In this document: positions 12,092 to 21,419 of the stretch, piece after piece
Layout: the number at the start of each line of letters is the position of its first letter
Position numbering within the stretch: position 1 is the stretch's first letter
Source of the DNA: Symsagittifera roscoffensis
Taxonomy: Eukaryota > Xenacoelomorpha > Acoela > Convolutidae
DNA length: 64,000 bases
Direction of reading: 5' to 3'
Assembly (NCBI RefSeq): GCF_963678635.1
Contig: NC_087068.1
Location: forward strand, 6,851,907-6,915,906
Made by a program: the position numbers and the translations under genes
Notes under the pieces: generated by a model
The model's input: only the letters and a program-made list of their open reading frames with translations
Database searches by the model: none
Told to the model about the DNA's origin: nothing

Positions 12092-15000
12092 CATCAGGGA
12101 TCAACCTCAGCTCTACAATAGCAGTACGGTTTAGTGACCTTGAGGGACTGCCCTCAATCAACACCATGGTCCCGTGAATGGCAAACCTCTGCAATATGTA
12201 AAGATTAATCATAGTCAGCAGACTAGAGAAGAGAGACCAGGGAGATTCTTGAAAAGTAGAGCACCAACAGGGCAACATGTAGGGATGTTTGAACAAGTGC
12301 CAGCACCTCCAGTTCATATGAAAGAAAAAGCATATCCGAAAAAAGTGATGCTGAAAGATACGGTGGCTTGAGATTCCCAAAAAACGAGACCATTTTCGCC
12401 GCGTACGACAAATCAGAGGTGAGAAAAGCAAAGATATTAAGGATTGCGAGCTGTTTTGGCTCGATGTAATATTGCTGGCGGGAACCGACCTGGATTGGAT
12501 GCTATCCACATCAATGGCCATTGGGGTTCAAAGACAAACCAGAATGAATTCGATATTGATCGTGTTTGCCGGCATTAATCATTACCTGCAAGAAAGATGT
12601 CTCTTGAGCAGACTCAGAGAGCCATTAACGGCGGAAGACGCGATGTGGCCAGCAATCAAAGACATTCTGGAGTCCATTGGCGAGACCATGGACGTGTTAA
12701 CGGAGGGCGGTTTCCAGAAAGTAACGCCAAAGCCAGTGTTCGTGTTATCCCCAGGATATGAACATCTCCCGAATGGACTAAAGTTTGTGTATGCATTGAT
12801 AGCGCTACTCAAAAAGGGCTATCATGCTATCGTGATGATCCTGTTTGTGACGTTTGGAGCAGAAATTTTCACAAAAGACTAGCAGTATTGCACACTGGAG
12901 AAATACAAAATCTCCGACTGGATGAACTCCTGACATTGATTGCGATCACGCATGAAAAGTTGGGAGGATTGACGAATTTAAACGGCTACCCCGAGCAGAT
13001 GAAGGATTACGTGAAAAACCTCGAGATGAAGAGGTCTACGGACTCTTGGACTAGAATACAGGATCTAAGACATACTCTGATCCAATAGCTCCTTCAACAG
13101 AATCGCTTTGGAACCGGAGAAGACGAGACATTTGAAAAAAGAAAAGGACGTGCGACGTTATGCGGGGGGCATGCCCCTACTTACCGATTTAAACCTAGCT
13201 ATGAGGACAGATCCTTTAGCACTGATCATGGGAACCAGCGAGTTTGTGACGACAGTATACGGTCCAGCAGTGACGTTGGCGTTCCCTGATGCGGAGGTGG
13301 ACGCCTACAGAAGGTCGGTGTTGCACATGAACCTCAATTCAGCTTCAGCTGTGGACTGGAGCACACTCAATGACAGCAGCAAACTTCAATGACCACTTCC
13401 GTGACCGAATGGGCGAAATGGATAGAGGGAATATCGAGGTGTTTCCGAAGCTCTTGAATTTGAGACTCTACGGCAGAACGAACAGTGAAATAGCTAGAAC
13501 TCCTCGTATAATAGTTCCATGCCAGAATGTGAGCAAAGTAACTGAAGACTGGGGCGATTACAAAAACCTACCAGAAGAGATACTTGATTTTTCCTGAACT
13601 CGGAAGATGTTGCTCGGAGCAGACTCCGTAGTACACACTCCTAGGTTGAGAGCCTTTGAGACCAACGAAAGTAGAATGGCAAAATTCTCTGGATCGATGG
13701 ACCCGTGCTTCAAAGGCAGAAATGCTGCTGTGCTGCAATAAACCCAGTTTACATATGTGGATGAGCAACTCAGCCACCCCCGAAACCTGGAAGATTCGAG
13801 GAAGAATGGGTCAAGTTGGACCTGGCGCAAAATACAATGAGAGGCAAGGCAGGCTTGCAAGAAGCCGCACTGATAGTAATGAGTGTGAAACCAGAATTGG
13901 TAATAACTGGGAAGCTGCGGACTAGGACATCTCTAGCTCCCTTCGACTGTGAGGAAATTGTGATAAAACAATGAGAAGAAAAGGCCGGTCAGCTAGCAAG
14001 TCGAAAGGAAAAACGACGAGCATGGACCTTCAAGGTCAGGAAAAAATGGTATGGTCCGAGTTGTTTTCATGGATGAAGTCTCGAGGGTGGTGCAGTGGTA
14101 GAAGATCCAGTCCATGTTGAAAACAGGTCTCAACAGACAACTGATGCGGGAAATCCTTGACAAATTGGACGAATGTGAAGGGAGGATGAGCGATTTATTA
14201 ATTAATTCTGGCACTGACTAAAGTGAGGATAATTATCCGATCAAGGTGACACAACAAGAAGTCAACGAAGAAGTTGTATACGTGTCCACAACTAAAAAAA
14301 GGAACGATGCGATGGAAAATGGTGATTGACAAGATTAATGACATGAAGATGAAGTTGGCAACAAGGTAAATTTGAGAAAAACTGGGGAGACGAAAATGGA
14401 TGCTCAACTTTCGGCAAAGGCTGTTAACTCAGCAAAACAAAAACGAGTCGAGGATGTCATTGATATAGTGCAATGCGATGACAGATTGCCTGGCACATCC
14501 AAAACGATGACCGATGTAACAATGGTACCACCTATCCTCATGGCGGAATTAAGGTCAACCAGCTAAAAGATTAAGAGGAGTAACCGCACTCTTACTGGAA
14601 TTACCCTAGAAATCGAAATACTTAGCCAATGTGGTTCGATATTTCAGACCATCATGCATGAATCACGGAGAGGGAAGCGTCATAGGACAGCTGACCCCAG
14701 TGACATACAACCGATTGACAGTATCGGACACCGTCTCGTCATACGAGCCCGCAGGTGGACAAATGGAAATGAAGGACTATAGGAACTCAGCTAGAGGACA
14801 CCTGATCGCTCTGGAAAATAAAGGTGCCATGGAATGTTACCTGGAAAAAAACGATACAGGGCACGGTGATAAAGCAAAAAGCATATGGAACCTTAGTTAC
14901 CTCAGAAATGCACGCGGAAACAGTGGATCAATTGGTGATTTTGCCTTGGAGAGCAGTAGTACTACGTCACTTTGAAGAAAAAATGCAAACTAGCCCGAAT

Positions 15001-16383
15001 ATACAAGCTCTATTAGCGATACCGTACGTCAGAATTGAGCTGCTACTCAGATTTGCTTGGTGTATGGCGGCACTGACGATTGGAAAGTCAGACTCGGAAG
15101 AAAGGAAAAGGCCGAGAGTTGAGAAGATGTTCTTGATGACTAGTCTAAGAGACCTTATGATCTGTGAACGAGCAGCAGTAGTTCGTTGGAACAAATGTCA
15201 GTACCAGCGCTGAAGACCTGTGCAAAAAGCTGAGAGAAACAGAAACCTAGCGAAGACCTTGCTCTTACAAGCGCTATTGGACATTCATCAAAGCAAGCCA
15301 AAGCTGTTGAAAATGAAAGAACCTGTGGAACTGGAATCCCTGAAGAAGATCGATGAAATACGAAGATTCTCAAACAAGGAGCTTAGTCTCACAAAAAAAT
15401 CGATGGCGACACTGCTGAAGTCCAGAAAATGTCGCAGAAATCTTAAAAGTTTTTCTGTACGATTTTTGCCGCGCATCAAGGAAGAACCAAGGACGAGTTG
15501 GAACCAATACTAGGAAAGAAGTTCATCGGATATGCAAGTGAGAAATTCAGTGATTTTTAAAGACACAAGCCGAACGGATCAACAGCGACGGATTACAATA
15601 CAGTAGACGATAAAGATGAAATCCGCTGAGTGATGATGGAAATGGAACCACTACTGGAAACTTCGGGGAAACGAAATTGAAAAAGCATTACGTTGACACA
15701 TGTTGAGTTCCCACGCCATTGTTTGCTACAAACATGGTGGTATCCTGGGCCAAGTAATCTGGTGTTGGTCTGGGACTCTGGGGAGCTGCTCTCCATGGAA
15801 TTACCAGACTCATCACAGCGCATAACAATAGTGATAGTCGGGTTTATGATGGTGATTCAATGGCCGGAAGCTCATGTTATGGAGAGCAATCGAAAAGAAG
15901 TACCGACCAAAGAAGAGTTAGAAAAACTTGATTGACTAAAAGATTTAGATCTTTTTGAGACAATGTGCAAAGTCTTGATTTTTCAGATGGAAGTCAAGAA
16001 AATAGGGGCCAGAAGAAGACTGTTGTCATGGTTTAGAGCCAAATGACTGCATGGATGTACGAATATTCCAAAACACGTATGTCGAAGCATAGCAGAGTGT
16101 ACAATTCGTATCAGATGGACATAGGATCGAAAGCTTCCAAACGAGGTTTTGTGACCAATCGGAATGCAGTAACTAGCAACCCTTAAAAACAAAAACCTTG
16201 AAAACGAGACCATGATAACGAGAACCTTGCAGAGAACTTTGAGAACGAATGATTGTGACTGAAGAGAACGAGAAGAAATGTTGAAGGAGGGGCGATAAAG
16301 GATTGTGACGTTGTGCCTCCAAAAAAGCTTCTGCAGAAGTAGGGAAACTAATGTAGACCTTCTACCTTGTTGCAAACAAAGGG
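12092..16383 (+). repeat. Tandem array unit U4 (near full length, cut by gap)
   Basis: U4 keeps the 3.1 kb segment that U2 and U3 lack, so the array order is full, deleted, deleted, full. U4 has its own deletion of roughly 380 bp near 14047 relative to U1 (about 2577-2958) and runs into the N gap. Confidence 0.85.
12092..16383 (+). pseudogene. Decayed multi-copy gene, unit U4
   Basis: Plus-strand pieces at 12472-12882, 12888-13088, 13108-13392, 13370-13597, 13656-13925, 14372-14566, 14631-14975, 14824-15213 and 15220-15513 mirror those of U1. Most frame breaks are shared with U1, so the copied gene was already dead, or was an intron-containing gene misread as one frame. Function as for U1: unknown, with an SGNH-like FAGIN block. 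Confidence 0.55.
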
Positions 16384-16583
16384 NNNNNNNNNNNNNNNNN
16401 NNNNNNNNNNNNNNNNNNNNNNNNNNNNNNNNNNNNNNNNNNNNNNNNNNNNNNNNNNNNNNNNNNNNNNNNNNNNNNNNNNNNNNNNNNNNNNNNNNNN
16501 NNNNNNNNNNNNNNNNNNNNNNNNNNNNNNNNNNNNNNNNNNNNNNNNNNNNNNNNNNNNNNNNNNNNNNNNNNNNNNNNNNN
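16384..16583. other. Assembly gap (200 N)
   Basis: A run of exactly 200 N separates the tandem array from E1. A round number usually marks a scaffold gap of unknown true size. Continuity between U4 and E1 is therefore not established. Confidence 0.97.
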
Positions 16584-17125
16584 AGACAAAACGACCCCAC
16601 TACACTCGAGAGAGAATGACCAACTACAATCGATATGCCGCTCACAATCACAACTCAAAGGATTTAGAGTACGACTTGACTTCGCAGAAAAGGACTTCAT
16701 TGAACTAGACCAATGACCACCTCGATGTTCAAGTATACGTACAGATCCGAGTAACCAGGCATCCCCTCCACGCACAATCTCCACGCCATTCCCAAGCTAG
16801 ATCAGACACAAAAGAAGTTCTCCCCGAAGAACAGAAAAACCTGACATAGCCAACCATTCTGAAATCAGAATTGATTTTGTTGCAGAGACTCAGTCGTTGT
16901 CACAAGAAGAAGCGGAAGAAAATTATGATGTCCGCCAAATACCAACGTCCATCATCCATCCTTGAATTACAGAAGAACTGTTCTAAAAAACTCTGTAAAA
17001 CCCGGATGGGTGGAACCTGATCTAAACTATATTTTATGATTGGATAAATTAAATGTTTTACCAATGTAAAGTATTTAATATTAACCAATCATGATCCATC
17101 TAACTAACAACCCACTTATTTGTAA

Positions 17126-17153
17126 GTGCTGAAGTTACTTGTAATTTCAGCAC
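17126..17153 (+). promoter_or_regulatory. LTR RNA hairpin (13-bp stem)
   Basis: GTGCTGAAGTTAC and GTAATTTCAGCAC can pair across a TT loop with one G-U. The same hairpin occurs in the E2 LTR (47813-47840) and the E1 right LTR (37448-37475). It lies upstream of AATAAA, where many retroelements have R/U5 structures. Confidence 0.7.
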
Positions 17154-17214
17154 CAGAGAGATTTGAATTTAACTTAGAAATTAGTTGGACTCTCCCGAGC
17201 ACTTCAGCAGCCGC

Positions 17215-17220
17215 AATAAA
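17215..17220 (+). promoter_or_regulatory. Polyadenylation signal AATAAA in LTR
   Basis: AATAAA lies within the LTR about 60 bases after the hairpin and is conserved in E2 at 47902-47907. The signal falls in a stretch that the E1 right LTR lacks. Confidence 0.5.
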
Positions 17221-17420
17221 CCAGTATACCCTAGATCTATTGAGCCTAGCAGAGACTAGTTAAACAACCTGAGACTAGATAGTATAAGAGTAAGATTAGG
17301 ATCGGTATTAGACTAAGAAGTTGCACGAATCTATCCGGCCGAAAATAAGATAGCGTGACGAGCAGACGGTGTACCCTATCCGAAATTACTCTATGAGTTA
17401 TACACTCCAGTCATAACTCA

Positions 17421-17636
17421 CAATGCTTGTCATAAAATTTCATGGTGTGGAAAAAATGCTTATCATGCTCTTTTCATGCTATTGTTTTTGATCTATGAAA
17501 TAGTATGAAAATGTATAATAGGCATTTTTTGTCAACCCGGGAGGCTGTCAGTTTCTTGTTACAACAGAACTCAAATAAAGGTTTAAAAATTATAAAAACT
17601 GGAAACAAATTATGTTTCCGAAGTCTACGGATTGGA
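17421..17636. other. Flank between E1 LTR and dynamin-like gene
   Basis: AT-rich sequence with no homology to E2, presumably the 3' untranslated side of the minus-strand gene. Short ATGCTTATCATGCT-type repeats occur. No clear polyadenylation signal is seen on the minus strand. Confidence 0.5.
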
Positions 17637-19604
17637 TTAGTGATCACTGGATGAAGCCGAAATAGGACGAAGTGCCCTCTCATAATCTTTTCTCAAATTT
17701 TCAAGCTCTTCTTCCCAGTGCTCGATCATTTTTTTCTGCCTCCGAAGCTCCTCACGTCGCCTTTCTTTCTCTGACAACTCCCAAGGAAGTTTTTGAAACT
17801 CACTGTCTTTTTTGACAATTTGCTGAATCTTTACTCTGACACATTCATTCAGGTAGTAGCGAATAGTTGATGGAACCGCTGTGCAAAGCCTGTCCAGAGT
17901 GATTTTCTGAAGTGCTGCTGTTGTTTGCTCGTAAGTTTTCAGAGCAAATTTTTCAGGTTTTTCTTCTTCTGGTTGATCGCTTTTTGATCCCAGTGTTTCA
18001 GCTATTTCCACGCCTACCTTTGCAAGTGGGTGACTTTCTTTAATTACTGCTTTGGCAATTTCTCCTGCTCCCTCAAGAACATCACCTGCGAAGGTTTCGA
18101 TCTTATTGTCGACTGTTTTTACTTCTTTCCTGGTTGCCGATTTCAAAGTCTCCAGAGTGCTAGCAAACAATTCGTCGTCAACGAACATGAGCTTCTCCTT
18201 CTCATGCATTTTGCGTAGATCTTCATCCAGCTCCGCGCCCATTTTGTTGAATATGATTAAAATTTCATTCATCAGAAACTCCTTGTGTTTATGTTGACCA
18301 GGCAACATCGATTCAATGATTTCAGATATCGAATGCTCATTTATCATTCGTATTTTAGCTTGGCACTTCTGGGCCGGCGCCTTGTAACATTCTAGAATTT
18401 TCCAGAAGTATCCTTTGAAACTGTCCCAGTTATGAAAATTTAGAGGTTCATCCCACCGAAGTTTTTCAACGAGCTGGCTGTTTAACTTTTCCTCACACAT
18501 CTTGCTTTTCATTGCGTCCTGAAATTCTTTTCTGAACTCTCTATAGCATTGGCGATATTCCGAGAAAACGTCATCTTTTTCAACATCGGTGTTGAATTTT
18601 CCCCCGAGGAAGTCTCGAATTGCGTCAATTATGAGGCCTAGGATGTCACTTTTATCCCAGTTACCCAGTTCACTTGACAGCAGCTGAAGGTCAACCGAAG
18701 TTTGTACTTCAAAGTTTTTGACGACTTTCCAATTGACTGAGAAGCTGGCAAACACTTGCTTGATCATAATGTCGCAAACTTTGAAATACAGTTTTTTCAC
18801 AGTGCAGTTTTCCTTTGGTATTATGTTTTCTTTGTATATTTCGTCCTTGAAGTACTTATTCTCTATTTCGATTGCCGAGTTAACAAAGAAAAAGTGCTTG
18901 TACACGTGAAAATTTTGTTTGTTTTCAACTTCATCCATAATTACTTTAAGCTTTTCCTTTTTTACCTGGTCGATTTTCGTGAAAACAACTATAGTCCTCT
19001 CGCCCTCTTCATCGATACCTTCGAATAGGTGGAAAATTGCATTCAGTTGTAAATCTTTGGTCAGATCCACGACACACAATACAATTGCATTCTCTTGTTC
19101 AATATAACGCAAAGTCATGTCCTTAACTTCTTTAACGGTATGTTTTGGCTGGTTCTTGGCCGGTGCGTGAATGATTCCGGGCAAGTCCACAAACGTCACG
19201 TTCCGAGCTCTAGGGTCTTGCAAGTTTAGTGTCACTTCGTCAAAGCTGAAGCCATTTTCAGGTGCTAATTGCTCCGCAAGATTACCAATTTCTGTTGTAA
19301 CGTCATTCAAATCCTCCAATTTGACACTTTCTTTGTTACTAACTTTTGAAGATAATGAGTAATGAGGCTCATTTGATTTCCTAGATACTATTTTCAGCGG
19401 AAACTTGCTAACCGTGCCCGCCCCTACGGGAAGTTGCACTTGGGCGAGGCTGCTCAGGACGCTGCTTTTTCCGGACGACTGGTCACCTACCGCAACTACG
19501 AAGGGCAAATCTATCTCCAAATCTTTCACTTCGGATTGATAAAACTCGTCTGTTAAGTTGAACACGCGCTCAAAAATTTTTTCTAGTTCTTCAATTTTTG
19601 TCAT
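17637..19604 (-). CDS. Dynamin/Mx-like large GTPase
   Basis: An uninterrupted 655-residue frame. Dynamin-superfamily GTPases bind GTP, assemble into helices and remodel membranes or, in Mx proteins, block viral particles. Visible motifs: P-loop GDQSSGKS (residues 40-47), the switch region LPVGAGT (58-64), DLPG (140-143), TKID (209-212) and VNSA (241-244). A middle/stalk region follows, and an arginine- and glutamate-rich helical C-terminus (about 600-645) fits the GTPase effector domain. There is no PH or proline-rich domain, and the length equals that of Mx/DRP proteins. I start at the ATG at 19604. The frame stays open upstream to a TTG, but that part resembles intron or leader, and TTACTTGTAG (AG at 19673-19674) could be a splice acceptor. 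The gene is antisense to E1, intact while E1 is broken, and lacks introns across 2 kb, so it may be a retrocopy or a naturally intronless gene. Confidence 0.88.
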   Translation of the reverse strand: MTKIEELEKIFERVFNLTDEFYQSEVKDLEIDLPFVVAVGDQSSGKSSVLSSLAQVQLPVGAGTVSKFPLKIVSRKSNEPHYSLSSKVSNKESVKLEDLNDVTTEIGNLAEQLAPENGFSFDEVTLNLQDPRARNVTFVDLPGIIHAPAKNQPKHTVKEVKDMTLRYIEQENAIVLCVVDLTKDLQLNAIFHLFEGIDEEGERTIVVFTKIDQVKKEKLKVIMDEVENKQNFHVYKHFFFVNSAIEIENKYFKDEIYKENIIPKENCTVKKLYFKVCDIMIKQVFASFSVNWKVVKNFEVQTSVDLQLLSSELGNWDKSDILGLIIDAIRDFLGGKFNTDVEKDDVFSEYRQCYREFRKEFQDAMKSKMCEEKLNSQLVEKLRWDEPLNFHNWDSFKGYFWKILECYKAPAQKCQAKIRMINEHSISEIIESMLPGQHKHKEFLMNEILIIFNKMGAELDEDLRKMHEKEKLMFVDDELFASTLETLKSATRKEVKTVDNKIETFAGDVLEGAGEIAKAVIKESHPLAKVGVEIAETLGSKSDQPEEEKPEKFALKTYEQTTAALQKITLDRLCTAVPSTIRYYLNECVRVKIQQIVKKDSEFQKLPWELSEKERRREELRRQKKMIEHWEEELENLRKDYERALRPISASSSDH

Positions 19605-19768
19605 CTCCGAGTAGGTTGTGCAGTCGTGTAAGTCTTCTACTATAACTACTGTATCGACCACTGCGATGAGACCTACAAGTAATTTAAATAAGAAAGTAGT
19701 TATACAGTTACGTATAAACATTAAAATAAGTTTGCAATTGCTTGCGCAGTATATGATGAAAACTGTAA
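19605..19768 (-). other. Upstream side of dynamin-like gene, possible intron/leader
   Basis: On the minus strand a T-rich tract ends TTACTTGTAG just before the exon side of the gene, fitting a 3' splice site. Any first exon would then lie further right, inside E1. The E1-like sequence resumes around 19769 (TCTCGA, then ACAAGACCTT). Confidence 0.35.
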
Positions 19769-20056
19769 TCTCGAAATCAAACAAGACCTTAACAAAATTA
19801 GATTAGAAACATTAACCAGAACATTAGATTAGAATTAGACAAATACAACATTTCTCTACGACTCAATAGGTCATCGCCAATTATGCGAACATTACGAGAA
19901 ATACACGGTACTGGAAGAAGAACTCGAACAAGGCACGACATTCGATTAGGAAGAAACCTACCAATCGATTTCATGATCATACGACAAAAACCAGATCAAG
20001 CTTTTATATTTAGAATACTTCCAGCAGTAAATAAAAATTTTCATTTACTGACATAA
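19769..20056 (+). pseudogene. E1 ORF1 relic
   Basis: The frame 19850-20056 aligns codon by codon with E2 ORF1 (SLRLNRS, FIFRIL and the TAA stop are shared), but upstream frame breaks and stops (around 19799) destroy it. The conserved reading frame between diverged copies shows that ORF1 was once a real protein. Function unknown. Confidence 0.6.
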
Positions 20057-20992
20057 AATTTTGAAGAAAATTTTCACTAACCTTCATGGCGCTAAACTTA
20101 GAAATCATACAATAATGACTGATGAAAACAACACTAGTTGTTCTCCTCCAAAAAGCTGCAGTAAATTAAAACATCTTGGAAAAAAGTTTATTGTATATAA
20201 AAATAACAAATTTAGTTATTATAAAGCGTAATATATATAAACCATTCCTTCATCCCAGCTTCATCACCTAAAACAAAACAGCAATTTTCAAAAACTAACA
20301 ACATCAAAACTAAAACCTTAACTTTTTCTTAACTTAATCTTTTATCTAAAGTTATCAAGGCCTATCCTTGTTTTCACTAAAATTAATTTCATTAAAATAC
20401 CAGATCATCAACGCTTCCCTTGGATCTTTAAATTAAATTAAATTAAACCTAAATTTCTGATCATCAAGGCTTATCCTTGGACCAAATAGAACAATTTTGT
20501 TCTCCCCCTCCCAAATTACTTCGCGTCTATCGACCTCAAACATCGATTATTAACGACCCAGGATTAACAGAAACTTTTCAAAAAACTAACCGTTCTTATT
20601 AGAAGAAACAGTGAAGAACTTCCGTTACTCATCCTTCACTTGATTTCCTTCCTCCTAAATGACCCAGGCTAAAACACTTAAACTTAGTAAGTCATAAAAT
20701 AGTATCTAACGAACTACTTGTGTTCTAATTATACCTGAACTTTCTGGATCGATTTACCTTTCTCCAACCCTTGATCACAAATCACAAACCCTAAGTAAGA
20801 TTAGGTAAGTCTATCTTAACTTAGAATTATTCACGAGCAATTGAAATTCATTCTCACGAATCGAAATATGTTTTTCACTCCAACCCGACAATTTACGCTC
20901 CAAGAAAAGCTAACCACAAAAATCGAAAGAACTAACAGTTTAAGACACTAGAAATCACTAACCCCAATAATTTATCCATCTTCCTAAACCTT
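20057..20992 (+). promoter_or_regulatory. E1 leader between ORF1 and ORF2, with hairpins
   Basis: A non-coding, AT-rich stretch aligned with E2 48429-49347. It holds three copies of a CAAGG-CTTAT-CCTTG-type hairpin (about 20351-20370, 20403-20426, 20458-20482). Retroelement leaders often carry packaging or dimerisation structures; that role is inferred here. Confidence 0.5.
20805..20810 (+). promoter_or_regulatory. Candidate major splice donor (E1)
   Basis: ATTAG then GTAAGT matches the consensus 5' splice site. The same position in E2 reads ATTAA then GTAAGT (49166-49171). It lies upstream of ORF2 and gag, where a subgenomic donor is expected. Confidence 0.45.
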
Positions 20993-21376
20993 ATTTCAAG
21001 AGACAATTTAGGAAACAAACAAACAATTGTATTAGACAACTGTAAAATTAACGACGAAAGATACGGTTTCGTAATCACACCACACAGACAAACAATAGTA
21101 CATATAAGTACAAAAGACAAACACTAAGAAAAAAAATTATTAACAAACGAAAAAAAAAATATTAGGAAACGGTTTTCAAAACAAATAAACGCAGTCTCAG
21201 AATCAGAAACAAGCGCAATACAAGAACTCTACACTTTTAAATACTCAATAAGTGAAAATCATCAATTTGACGATCAAATATATATTTCTGACTCGGAAAC
21301 CACGTCACCAGCATCATTAAAAGGAAAACGCAGAATGAAAAAGTCCTACACAAACAAACCAATACGTCTGTACAAT
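20993..21376 (+). pseudogene. E1 ORF2 relic
   Basis: This corresponds to E2 ORF2 (LGNKQTIVL, VITPH, SDSETTS and KGKRR are shared or similar). The E2 start ATG is ATT here, and stops include TAA after the TKDKH stretch and a TGA near 21377 where E2 has a Trp codon. It was a basic protein of unknown function encoded just before gag. Confidence 0.55.
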
Positions 21377-21419
21377 TGAATCAACCATTAAGACACATTG
21401 ATAAATACACATTAACAGT

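Larger units (their letters stand above)
16617..17420 (+). repeat. E1 left LTR
   Basis: The sequence begins TGACCAAC and ends TAACTCA, fitting the TG...CA rule, and follows a purine-rich stretch. Its right half (17014-17420) matches the E2 LTR at about 95 percent by eye, with some 195 bases identical. It matches the E1 right LTR much less well. It contains an AATAAA signal and a long hairpin. Confidence 0.75.

Noticed and set aside
19605-19784. 60-residue N-terminal extension of the GTPase
   Set aside because: It starts at a TTG lying in retroelement-derived sequence and passes through a likely splice acceptor. The ATG at 19604 gives the expected family length.
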